Origin: Collybiopsis luxurians FD-317 M1
Taxonomy: Eukaryota; Basidiomycota; Agaricomycetes; Agaricales; Omphalotaceae
Direction: 5' to 3'
DNA: 64,000 nucleotides
Assembly: GCA_000827265.1 (NCBI GenBank)
Contig: KN834780.1
Location: forward strand, 535,509-599,508
The notes under the pieces were generated by a model. That model saw only the letters and a program-made list of their open reading frames with translations, ran no database searches and was not told the origin of the DNA. Shown one piece after another: positions 24,101-34,133 of the stretch (position 1 is the first letter of the stretch; every line of letters starts with the position of its first letter). The position numbers and the translations under genes were made by a program.

Positions 24101-24200
24101 CAAGCCGTTCGTTGCCTTCGAAATCTAGAAAAAACTGAGGAATAGAACGGTTATAAGGAATAGCGGGCAGGGATTCTGCGGTCTGGAAAGTAGTGGTCAT
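21157..24200 (-). CDS. Peroxisomal AMP-forming acyl-CoA/4-coumarate-CoA ligase-like, gene 1
   Basis: ANL-superfamily adenylating ligase: activates a carboxylic acid with ATP and transfers it to CoA. Many exons from ATG 24200 (MTTTFQTAESLPAIP) to stop 21157. Motifs: P-loop LAFLSFSSG joined across an intron to TTGKPK; TETCTSVSAFPITKK; GELCIWSPSNALGYYNNEQA; WVRTGDEAKIDRNMEIWILD with hinge DRIK; catalytic lysine PIIPKNPSGKLLRR. The C-terminus KAKAKL ends in AKL, a type 1 peroxisomal targeting signal. The gene at 49076 is a paralogue. The substrate (fatty, phenylpropanoid or other acid) cannot be told from the sequence. Confidence 0.88.
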
Positions 24201-24578
24201 CTTGGTGGTTCAAGCGGTAAAAGAAAATAATTTAAATCCAGGGAAATTCTATTTGAGGGTAATACAAGTTCTAAGGCTATTGATTCGATGATTGGGAGAA
24301 TGGACTTTGTTCCCATAGTGGTCAGCTGGTAAGAGCGGGAAAAGGCACGGAGCCACCACCGTGTTGCTAGCATCCGTGAGCACGTGTAATCTGTAGAGCA
24401 TACATTCTCTTCCTGACCCGGATCGCCTTGTACTTCAATACCGACAGGTACTATCTGGAACTGAGCTGGTCGACGCACAGTCACCTTAGGCAAAACGCGC
24501 CATCTGCAGTCTCGAAGGCGGTTAGCTGGAACCCAGCCAAGGTTTATTATGTAACAAATCAGAACCACAGCACTTTCT

Positions 24579-26440
24579 ATGCAAGTGGAAGAAGAGCCAA
24601 TTCCCTTCGTAGGATCTATACACCGTAGCGCTTGGGCATATGGTCCCCAATTTACCCAGGATTTTCATCAGGCTTGGTGGGGGCAAAAGCGTCTCCTTCG
24701 CAATTTTGCCGACACAAAATCATCTCCCCCCTCCATCATCTTAGCTTCTCTGGATTTCTGCGATTTAGTATGCTCAACGACAATGAAGATTCTGATACGC
24801 CGTTAGATGGCCCAAATGTTCGTATGAAACTCCTACCAAGACAATGCAGGCGTCAAGGGAATGCAGGCGTCAAGGGTGTTGTGTTGAACGGACAACCCGG
24901 TGTTGGTAAGTCCTCGCTTTCTAATCCCTGGTATGATACGTCTCATTTCTCGTTTGTTGCAGGCAAGTCGACTTGTAACATATTCTTCCTGGCTGCCTGC
25001 TTGGCCTATAAGCAAACCATCATCTTCACTACCAGCAATCTCGAAATCTACTATTTCGGCGAGGCTCATGTCTGGAAATTCGTGCATCAGGAACCATTCA
25101 TCAGGCCCATGTTCCCCGACATCCTGATTCACGCATATAGTCCCTTATCGACGCTGGAGCAGGGCAGCCTCCATTGCCATTGACCAATTCTACAAAGCTC
25201 TTCCCTATCCATACTGTTTCGCCGGATCCGAGGCGGTACAAGGGTTGGTCCACGCACGAATATGCAGCCGTCTGGATCATGCCGCTATGGAGCATAGAGG
25301 ACCTGGGGATACGGTACGTTGTCAGGTATTGATACTTTGGAATGAGGCCTAATATCCACGTAGCCTTGAACTTGATGATGGACCGAGATTCAGGAAATAC
25401 GCGAACTTGACGCAAGATCAAAAGAAAGAATTTCTCGCTGAAGCCGGGAATATTGTGCACCGACTCCTCGCGAATATCGTCTCTACGTTCAATACGGCGT
25501 CTCAATTTGTAAATCAGTCACTGATGCAGAGGTCAGCTCCATTTTGGCGGGGAACCTGGAACAGGTATTCATACCTGTTCCGGGCAATTTTACAACCTAT
25601 ATACCCCCGGGGTTATCAATCATGTCCCCCACAAAATTTTCACAATAAATCAGGTCTCGGAGTGCGAGCTCAATGACTCTTATGAGATCAAATTCAAATC
25701 GCCTTACGCGGAACGATCGCTTACAGCTCACCGCGAGAGCCTCACTCATACAGTGGCTCTTCGACTGCTCAAAACGTCCTTAGCTACTCCGCACCTGAAC
25801 TCACTCAGCGAGTGGTCGTTTGAGGCATTTGCTGTCTGCTGCACCAGCGGTGAAGCGCAAAATTCCCCCAGATTCGCCCCTCTTCAGAGAATGTCGCCTT
25901 CTGGATCATCTGGTCGTAGATTCGTAGATTCCACATACGCCGGAACCTCTGGCAGAGTGCTTCGGGCCAAGGACGAAATACTCACGACCGGCAGCTCGGC
26001 TTTGGATTTTCCCTCTGTCGACCTTCATGATCCTCAGTGTCATCTCGCCTTCTCTCGATCACGCAAGATTGTTCGTTACGATAAGATCACTTACGATCAA
26101 TTATACTGTCTCATACTATCTCCCAACACATAAAAACAACCCTCTGTTTGACGCTTTCTTTATTCGTCGCAGCGCGAGAGCAATACAAATTTGGATTCTG
26201 CAGTTCACGACGGGAAATAGGCACGGCGGCTCGAAGGGTGGTTGCGCGCAAGTTGGACAAATCGTTGAGCATGTGAAGCGGGGGACGGAGAAAGGTCAGG
26301 AGGGAAAGGTAGAAGTGAACTATGTTCTCGTTGTCCCTTTGAGAAAGTGTAAGGTGGTTTGGGATATGCCGGAGGACTGGGACCAGAACTCAGGTAACGT
26401 ATATGTTCAATACCTAAATATCGATCGAGAGGTTATGTAG
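24579..26440 (+). pseudogene. Decayed P-loop NTPase gene A (fungal GQPGVGKS family, Crinkler/RHS-like)
   Basis: Resembles large Agaricomycete families with a short N-terminal part (QDFHQAWWGQKRLLRNF) and a P-loop NTPase domain (GVVLNGQPGVGKSTCNIFFL, NLEIYYFGEAHVW, AAVWIMPLWSIEDLG), ending with VYVQYLNIDREVM. An intact-looking intron splits Walker A. Breaks: stop codons after KILIRR, a perfect 17-bp tandem duplication at 24843-24876 that shifts frame, a frameshift before 25130 and a TGG-to-TAG change before SLIDAG near 25140. Copy B at 27574 aligns over the whole length. Crinkler kinship is my inference from the P-loop context. Confidence 0.7.
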
Positions 26441-27573
26441 AAAGTTTGTTAAACTTGATATTCGTCTGTCTTTTGTTGTCGATTTCCCACGTAGATGATC
26501 CTTGACCTCTCGGACTCATGCTCTGGAAGATGTTGGGCAAAACAAGCGTGACCACGTGCATTAACTCTCTTCCTGACCTATTAGTATAATCACCTCATAT
26601 CATCTCTATATAAGGACAAGGTCTTCTCTCAATGATCAATACCGATAGGTAGTCGGCTTGTACCTTACGGGTTTCGGTCGGTTTCGTGTTCAGTATACGG
26701 CAGCTCATTTCGGCTCGGTTCGTCTAAATCGTACTGTACCCAATTTTTGACATTCTTATAAATTCACATGAGACCCCACGCGTGGCGGACTCGTTTACTT
26801 CTCAAGAGAATTTCTTTCTTCAAGTGAAGAGCAATCCATCAGGACTCTTACCGCTGAGAATCGAGGAATGACGGTCTTTGCAGGGTGGCGAAACGAAAGC
26901 GCACCTAAACCAGGACACGATGTGAAGTTTTAAGCGCTTCCTCTTACCCTGAAATAGACTAGAGCCTTTTTATCTCTTGCTAACCCCACTCCACTTGTTG
27001 TTGCCAGGGATTAGTTATGCCTATAGTCAGTACTTACGGGGCATATTCGACCAAGTGCAAACTTCAAAAAGCCGTCCATAATCTTAAAAAGGGTCAGTAC
27101 AAACATTCCCGTATAATACGGGAAGTATCGGGGCTTCAGGCAGCACTTAAACGATCTAAGTGAGTGCTCCCATCGCTTCACGTACTCTGGACTCGATGAG
27201 CGTCATCAGATGGAAGCTAGAGTGCTTATCCCAGAGGCCGTTGAGACTTTCACTGTGAGTCCGTCACGATATGCGAAGACTCGCCGGCTCTTCCATTTTG
27301 GTGATAGATCAAGGGCTGCTATGTAAGTACTAGGAACGGCCGCAGTGCTACCAGCATCTGTCACGACTAGGACAAGGCGCGCTTTGCGACGCGACGCATT
27401 CACATGGCAGCCACGTGCTCGACCCTCCCGAGGGCCGAGTCCCGATCTAATAGTAACTCACTCGGATTCAACTAAGTACCACCGGTTTGCCAAATACCTT
27501 GCTAGACCTCACCACAACCATATCCTTCGAAAGATCGCAGTCGTAGAGATCAGACATTCGTCTCCAAATCCCT
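26441..27573. other. Between the two decayed NTPase genes
   Basis: No supported gene. Short open frames only; it probably carried the promoter of copy B. Confidence 0.45.
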
Positions 27574-29687
27574 ATGCAAAGCCACAACACCATGTCACTT
27601 CCACCGAACCCCAGCCCACTCTTTCCTACGGCAGACCCGATTCCCTACGTAATTCCTGAATATCAAAGGTCTTGGAACTACGCCGCCGACTCTCTCCAGG
27701 ATTTCCATCAGGCTTGGTGGGGTAGAAAGCTCTCCCTAACGATTTCGTCAACACGAACTCGACACCCCCCGAAACAATCTCAATTCCCCCAGACTTATGA
27801 GACTTAGTCGGCGCCACCAGAATCAATAGCACAATCCTAATTCGCTCTGAAATGGTCCGAATGCTTCTTTGTTTACGAAATGCCTACCAATAACATCTTC
27901 CCGGTGTTGCGTTGAACGGACAACCCGGTTTTGGCGAGTCATTGTTTTCCAATCCCTCGTATGTACACGTCTTATTCCATGTTTATCACAGAAACATCGA
28001 CTTGTAACTTCTTTTTCCTGGCTGCCTGCTTGGCCGATGAACAGGTCGTCATCTTTCCTTCCAGGGATCTTGAAATTTACTATTTTGGTGCGACTCATGT
28101 CTGGACCTACCGGCAATCAGGACGCTATATTGGCACACTTAACATACCCCGGCCTCCCAATTCACGCACATGGTCCCTTGTCGATGTTGGGAAGAAGAGC
28201 CCCCCAGCAGCCTTGACCTATACTCGGAGACTGTTCACAGTGCATACTGTTTCGCTAAATCTGGGTCGGTACGAAAAGTGGGGAGATCGCGAATTTGCAG
28301 GACTCTGGATCATGCCGCTATGGAACAAAGGACTTGAAGAAATGGTACATTGTCTTTTCTATCGATACTGCAGAATGTTGTTGATGTTCACGTAGCCTTG
28401 AACGTGATTGTGGACTGCAATTCAATTCACGGAAGACAAAGACTAGCTGTTCTTGCTGGAGCACAGACGTATTGTACGCCGACTCCTCGCGACTATCGTG
28501 ACTACGTTGCAAGCTCAGTGGCTTACATCAAAATACATGTTGATTCAGCAGCTAGCAGAGCCGTTCCATTAGAGAAACTTTAGATGCTATCTAACTTATC
28601 TATCTTCCATGCTAGCAAAGGTGTTCCCTACTATGCTTTTTCGCTAAATCAGGTTTTGGAGTTATTAGATAGGCTTAATGACTCCTATGAGACCAAAATC
28701 AAATCGCTTGACGTAGCACAATTGTTTATGAGACGGTATGAGAAACCTACTCATACAGGGCCTCCTTGATTGCTTAAACCATCCTTGGACACTCTAGAGT
28801 CGAGTCAGAAGCCTTCGCCACCCACTGTACCAGTGGTAAAATGCATGCATTGTCCACATTTGCCCCTCTGAAGATGAAGTCGCCTCATGCTCGTAAATTC
28901 GTGGAATCTACATACGCCGGAACCTCTGACACCTCGCTTATGGTCAAGAGCGTAACGCTGACGAACAGCAAGCTGGTCTGGAGTTCTCTCTCTATTGACC
29001 TTACTAATCCCAAATGTCATTCCGCCTTCTCACCACGAACCATTGTTTAGTACGATAAGATCAAGGATGACGAAGTTACTGTCAGTAAACGACGATATTA
29101 TCGCCTAATTCAGCGGAACAACCCTCCGTTTGGCGCTTTCTGTTAAGCGCGGAGTTGTATTGCTCCGTTCAACTAGCTTTGACACTTGTTTACTTCCGCT
29201 CACGTTGTTTGCTTACATATGAACTGTACAGTAGCTACGATATCTCGCAGCCACCGTGTCCGGCTCCCTCAGTTGTTCTTCTACCAACTGAGGTGAGCCG
29301 TACATCATATCTGCATTCGCATCGTTACTTACGCTACATACATAGATATATATTCCTTAACAGGTATACTACAAATACAGCTGTTCTTCTACCAACTGAG
29401 ATATATATTCCTTAACACTTTCTTCTTTTGTCGCTGCAAAAACGTAGAGATTAGGATCTTGCAGTTCACAGAGAGAAAGTGGCACAGTGGCTCGAAGGAT
29501 GGTTATAAGGAGATTAGAAAAATACGTCGGCGTGTGAAGAGGGATAGGCCAGAAGGGAAAGGTGGAACTGAATTATGTTCTCGTTGTACCGTTGAGAAGG
29601 TGTAGGGTGTCATGGGAGGTGTCAGTGGGTTGGGAGAATCACCAAGACAAAGTGTATGTACAATATTTGGATGTTGACAGACAATAG
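27574..29687 (+). pseudogene. Decayed P-loop NTPase gene B, interrupted by an LTR element
   Basis: Paralogue of the 24579 gene with shared blocks: QDFHQAWWGRKLSL, LIRSEMVRM, LNGQPGFG, TCNFFFLAACLADEQ, LEIYYFGATHVW, LWIMPLWNKG and a C-terminus YVQYLDVDRQ. Breaks: a frameshift soon after KLSL, several stops, the Walker A lysine codon changed (KST to TST, with the preceding Gly changed to Glu) and the donor of the Walker A intron changed from GT to GC. A 277-bp LTR element (29141-29417) is inserted near the 3' end with a CTTTC target duplication. Copy A shows the uninterrupted sequence at that place (near 26155). Confidence 0.75.
29141..29417 (+). mobile_element. Small LTR element with intron-like segment and its spliced copy (element 1)
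   Basis: Begins TGTTAAGCGC, ends CCTTAACA and is flanked by the 5-bp duplication CTTTC (29136-29140, 29418-29422), so it integrated like an LTR retroelement. A perfect 8-bp hairpin (29268-29292, CTCAGTTG/CAACTGAG) ends in GAG, followed by an intron-like GTGAG...ATAG of 53 nt (29293-29345), then ATATATATTCCTTAACA (29346-29362). After 20 nt (29363-29382) comes GTTCTTCTACCAACTGAG joined directly to ATATATATTCCTTAACA (29383-29417). This is a copy of 29275-29362 with the 53 nt removed exactly. It encodes no protein. Confidence 0.85.
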
Positions 29688-30835
29688 AATGGTGAAATGA
29701 CTCTGTATTCCCTCTTACTCTCTCTATGTATATATTATACTAATAATTCATTTCTATATGTAAAGCTACGAGTGTCTATCCCGCACGAGAAGCCTAAACC
29801 CTCGTAGGATTTACGAGGCCTCCTCTCATCGTGCCCGGCCACAAGCTCCGCGCACTTCCGCCGATGTATTCAAGATCATCAATCTTCCATTCTCTCTAGT
29901 AAGTATCCAACTTACGCAATGATATCAATCAGCAAGTTTGGAGCACTGAAGTTGGATTGAACAACGATTCTACCTCGCTACTATACGATTGTACATCTAG
30001 TAAGGATCTCATCTTTGTATGCAGCCCCGATTCCTGATATGGGGGATACACAGGCATCGAATGTGAGTTGATTCTCAAACACAGGGAGAGATTACACCGC
30101 GGTGAGAGCTGGACGCTGAAAGACCGACACCTTGAATGCAACGTTTCCGTATCATTCAATCCCTGTCCATATCCCTTCCGTTGCAACACGACGAGGGTAA
30201 CATAGTTAGTTGCTCTGAGATTCAGCGACATATACATGCAACTTTGGGACCTGTGGTGTGTGTATTGTGAATTGATTCCTTAGTCCTGACTCTTTTACTA
30301 GGTGTGTAGTCAAGACGCGTTTGAGCAATGCTCGACTTGTGCATTATCCAAATTTTAAAGAGGATGTTTACTAATATAAATTGTGTTGCAGCTATTGAGT
30401 TATTTGTAGCTTTGTTTTCGGAAAATGCACCTTAGTGATTGTATTTACCTACAAACAAACAATCCACTATTTCATAGCTCCACAAGAATGCCCCAAATAT
30501 ACAGTCGTCCCAGCATCGGTGGAGCAATAAATAGCATGTTCGCTTGGCAGTAAACACGATCATTAAGGTGCATTTTTTGAAAACAATGCTACAATTAACT
30601 AAATAGCTGTGAAGGCGATGCGAGGAATGTTCAATGTGGGACCGTACTCTGACGACACGGATCAATATTGATCGAAAGCACGTCTACAACATTGTAACAG
30701 TGCCTTGCGCGATATGATTCTCAAAGCTTGCTCAAAGCCATCAGCATATAATAGTTATTAAACGCTCTGTTACTTCATCCTGATTGCCTACCCCAAGATG
30801 CCAAAGACACATTGATGGCAGGACCGAGGAGCACC
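29688..30835. other. Intergenic, holds a MITE-like element
   Basis: No coding region supported. Contains the inverted-repeat element at 30421-30580. From about 30660 the sequence is alignable with 35850 onward (upstream flank of the intact seven-helix gene). Confidence 0.5.
30421..30580. mobile_element. MITE-like element with inverted ends
   Basis: The left end AAAATGCACCTTAGTGATTG (30422) and the right end, read on the minus strand, AAAAAATGCACCTTAATGAT, match over about 25 bases with few differences. The interior (about 110 bp) encodes nothing. The target duplication is not clear. A non-autonomous DNA transposon is the simplest reading. Confidence 0.5.
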
Positions 30836-32575
30836 ATGTTACCCATTCGTGGGGCTGCGTTTGTAGCAATATTTTGTGAAACTTTCCTACATGATACGAC
30901 AATGACCTGATTGGTTTCCAACATGCATGCATCAAGCTAACGTCCGACATCATGAAGGGATATATACCGTATTACTTGTGACATTGCTACAGACATTTTG
31001 GTAAGCAATATTCCGACTCTGCATTTATGTAATCTGGCTTAGCAGTGATATTCGCATATAACAGGAAGCAACGACGCAGGCAGCCAAAGATATCTAAAAT
31101 GACCACCATTATGTTAGAGTGAGTGTCCGTAATATGATATCTACAGCTTTGACATTTCCTTCTTCGTTCCGTATTTTCTTTATTCCTTTTTCGTTATGAC
31201 TTTATTCCCTCGTCTCTACCTTATTCCCTAGGTATGTTTCATATTTGATTCCTTGATTACCTATGCAGCTATGGACTCCTACTTATAACCATCATACATA
31301 GTCGTAACACCTCAGCTGTTTTCCTATTCAACTGAGGTGAGTATCTTGTCCTACCTTTGTATATCATTACTTATCATCTACCTAGCATTTACATTACTTA
31401 ACAGGTAGATAGCTAACGAGTTGTTTTCCTATTCAACTGAGCATTTACATTACTTAACACATTATACAGTGTATCGCCGTCCTTATATATGTCATCAGCA
31501 CCACACATGTTATTTTGGGTCTACAAATTGAATACAACGCGTTCATTATCAATCGAGAAACAGACCAAGTCTTCAATCATTTCAGTGGATATCTTACATT
31601 ATTGCCTCAGTTGGCATTGGAAATCATCAACGTCAGTCCTCATATGTATCACTGAAAGCGGAATGAATCATAATTAGCGACCAATATTCCAGTGTATTTT
31701 TTCGGATTCAATTCTAATCTGGTGTGTCTGGATCCTTTGGAACCACCGATGGATTATCATCATTTTACTAATTTGCTTACTTCTAGCTAGCACAAGTGAA
31801 TCCAAGTCTGACAAAATTTTGAGCCTATAGCTCTGTCACTGATGCTTTTTGGCAGCCTCGTCCTGTGTCTTTTTAGACCAGATCTCAAAAATAAACTCAG
31901 CTAGAGCAAATTTTTCAGATGTGTTCTCCAGTCAATTAAAAGTGTTTATGAATCCATTCAGTCTACAAGAAACTTCTCATCTCTTTCTCTAGATTGGCTA
32001 GCATATGTTCCAGCTGTACCAGTAATTTGATTCAATTTTGGTGCTTCAAAAGAATGTTTTGAACTGGATAATTTTAGCCCTCACAAATCTGCTCTGTACA
32101 TGTCAGTGTTTGCAATGTTTTATTGGAATTTTTCTAAGAATATGCCTTTAACAGGCCTGATTGCCGGTAGGATTTGGTATGTGCTATGCTCTAAGTCAGC
32201 AAGCTCATTGATTCATAGATATTTTTTTCTTCAAAACCAGGTGGCACAATCAACAGGTCCAGCTATCTTTGGGGCGACAGTTGGCAAGTAGAAAATATCG
32301 ACTAATATTTTTCACCATCTTGGAGTCTGGAACCATCTATTCAATGGCATGAGTATGCCAAAATACAACTATACCTTTCCTCTCTCTTCTTGAAATTAAA
32401 ATTACGTTGTACAGATTCCATTGATTATGTTGGAGCTTGCAAGCAGTAATGCTGCTTTGCCCATGTTTGAGATGATATTACAACTCGCCATATGATTTTG
32501 TTCATTCTGATACATTCAGCTTACTATTTACTCAAACTTGCAGGGGATTGTGCCAGCCTTGATTGTCGCCGTCTA
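30836..32575 (+). pseudogene. Dead copy of the seven-helix membrane protein gene
   Basis: Aligns with the intact gene at 36017-37606 from its upstream flank to IVPALIVA, where homology stops abruptly near 32575. Breaks: first intron donor GT changed to AT after the first exon; TGG to TGA in YSMAW at 32351, which also weakens that donor; a 348-bp LTR element inserted at 31112-31459; loss of the C-terminal tail. Many differences are CpG to TpG or CpA. Recognisable parts are MLPIRGAAFVAIFCE, the second-helix exon and ILESGTIYSMA. Confidence 0.8.
31112..31459 (+). mobile_element. Small LTR element with intron-like segment and its spliced copy (element 2)
   Basis: Begins TGTTAGAGTG, ends TACTTAACA and is flanked by CATTA on both sides (31107-31111, 31460-31464). 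The intact paralogue shows the empty site at 36286-36295 (CACTATACAG). A hairpin at 31311-31336 (CTCAGCTG/CAACTGAG, one mismatch) is followed by an intron-like GTGAG...CTAG of 49 nt (31337-31385) and CATTTACATTACTTAACA (31386-31403). After a short spacer comes TGTTTTCCTATTCAACTGAG joined directly to CATTTACATTACTTAACA (31422-31459): the same flanks with the 49 nt removed exactly. The design equals element 1, but the sequence is otherwise different. Confidence 0.85.
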
Positions 32576-32884
32576 TCATATTACAGCCAGAAAAAAATCT
32601 AAAAATAAGTAAAAATCATGCAAAATATTACATAATCTTTGGTGTCTTTTGCGCAGGAAAAAGGTGCTGCAAAATCATTTATTTTACAACATCTTTTACA
32701 GATGCAAAATTCATTCTTTTCTTTGGAAAAAAATATTAAAATTCCCAGGAAAAATCATATATATATTTATGCCTTTTATGGCTGCAAAAGGTCAGACCAT
32801 TGGTAGTGATATGTCTTTGTGTGCTCCATTCTATCTGCTGTGCAGAATGCACCCACTCACTATCATTAGGAACTGCTTATTAAA

Positions 32885-33444
32885 TTGTGTCGTTATATTT
32901 TCACAACAGTTTGCTACAGTATCATCTATCGACTGGGGAATTCAGATTGCATCAAACCTGTTGGATATGTGGATGCAGATTGGGCTGGGGATAAGTCTTC
33001 TTGGAAGTCCATGTCCAGGTACATCTTTCTCATTAATGGCTCTCCGGTTTCTTGGTCCTCAAAGAGACAGGATTCAGTAGCAATATCTTTTACTGAGTTG
33101 GAGTACATTTCCTTGTCTCGGGGGGTACAGCAGGCTCTGTTGATGCAAAACTGGTTGAATAAAATTGACCTCGGTTTGGGACAGGATCCCTTCAATATCC
33201 TATGCGACAATTTGGGTGCAGTAAGTTTGTTGGAAACCACGAAGACTCACAATCTGTCCAAGCATATCAATATTCATTATCATTTTGTTTGCAATGTAGT
33301 TTCTCAGCACCTGGTCACCATCCATCCGATTCCAAGTTCTCAAAACCTAGCTGACATTATGATGAAGTCCCTTCCGAAGGACAAGCATCATTGAATTGTT
33401 TCTGCCCTGGGCCTGGACTGGTAGTATCAGGACACCAGGGGGAG
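32885..33444 (+). mobile_element. Ty1/copia retrotransposon remnant: RNase H end and polypurine tract
   Basis: The frame 32885-33394 encodes the C-terminal RNase H part of a copia polyprotein: PVGYVDADWAGDKSSWKS, GSPVSWSSKRQDSVAISFTE, LEYISLSRGVQQALL, ILCDNLGAVSLLETTKTHNL, SKHINIHYHFVCNVVSQHLV and ADIMMKSLPKDKHH. Gag, protease, integrase and most of the reverse transcriptase are missing upstream. A purine tract CAGGGGGAG (33436-33444) abuts the LTR, as expected for plus-strand priming. Confidence 0.9.
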
Positions 33445-33749
33445 TGTTAAATCTGACATGCATATGCGTAGCAGTGCATAGGGTCATGTGAGTGTTATAG
33501 GTGTCCTGTGGTTTATCGGTACAGCCTTGCACAGAAGTATAATGGTTGCGTCATATTCTGTGTGGGTATCTTTACACAGTTTCTTTTCTCCTAATCTCTT
33601 TTCCCCTTTCCTATAACATATATATAGAAACCAATTTCAATACAACCCTTAGAACTCCTTGTTCATTCTGAGGGTATGTGATCTTTATTCCTAGCTCATA
33701 CTTCTCAAACTTACATACCTATAATCCAGTGTATTTACTTAGGACTACA
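33445..33749 (+). mobile_element. 3' LTR of the copia remnant
   Basis: Starts TGTTAAATC directly after the polypurine tract. I place the end at GGACTACA (33749), because an intron-like segment (33674-33729, GTATGTG...TCCAG) and then 20 nt ending in ACA follow a CTGAG motif, the layout seen in the two small LTR elements. The right border is an estimate; no target duplication is visible because the left end of the element is lost. Confidence 0.6.
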
Positions 33750-33765
33750 GGTAATAATTTATCAG

Positions 33766-34133
33766 CATGAGATGAGGGTTAGGTGGAGATGGTGTTGACA
33801 TCGGCATTGGTGTTAATCGTTGTCTAGATTTCAAATAGTGGCTAAGAGCTCTTGGATGCAGTACCACGCTAAAACATAGTGTTCTGGTCTGTTGTCAGTG
33901 GTGGTGGTAGAAGAGGCGGCGTTGGTGTTAGCAGACCGAACTAGAGCAGCATACACAATACATAGTTGACCAGTGATTAATTTATTTTCTGTCGAGTTCT
34001 GCGACGAGTATGGGTGTGTAAGAGGGTAAGTACGAGTAAGTATTTTGAGATAGCAAAGTAAGAGAACCCAGTCACTTCAATCAAACACCTCGCATAGAAT
34101 GGTGCCGCCCGCTCGCAGAACGACACTAGGGTC
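33766..34133 (-). pseudogene. Duplicated fragment of the PEX8-like gene
   Basis: Aligns with 38702-39053: part of exon 3, the complete 56-nt second intron and the end of exon 2. It starts 16 nt after the copia LTR. Intron retention means it was copied as DNA or from an unspliced or antisense transcript. Most CpG sites of the parent are TpG or CpA here (for example CTAGAACGTAG became CTAAAACATAG). Not expected to be expressed. Confidence 0.85.

Noticed and set aside
32600..32884. Part of the copia polyprotein
   Set aside because: AT-rich, no reverse-transcriptase motif; homology to copia begins only near 32885.
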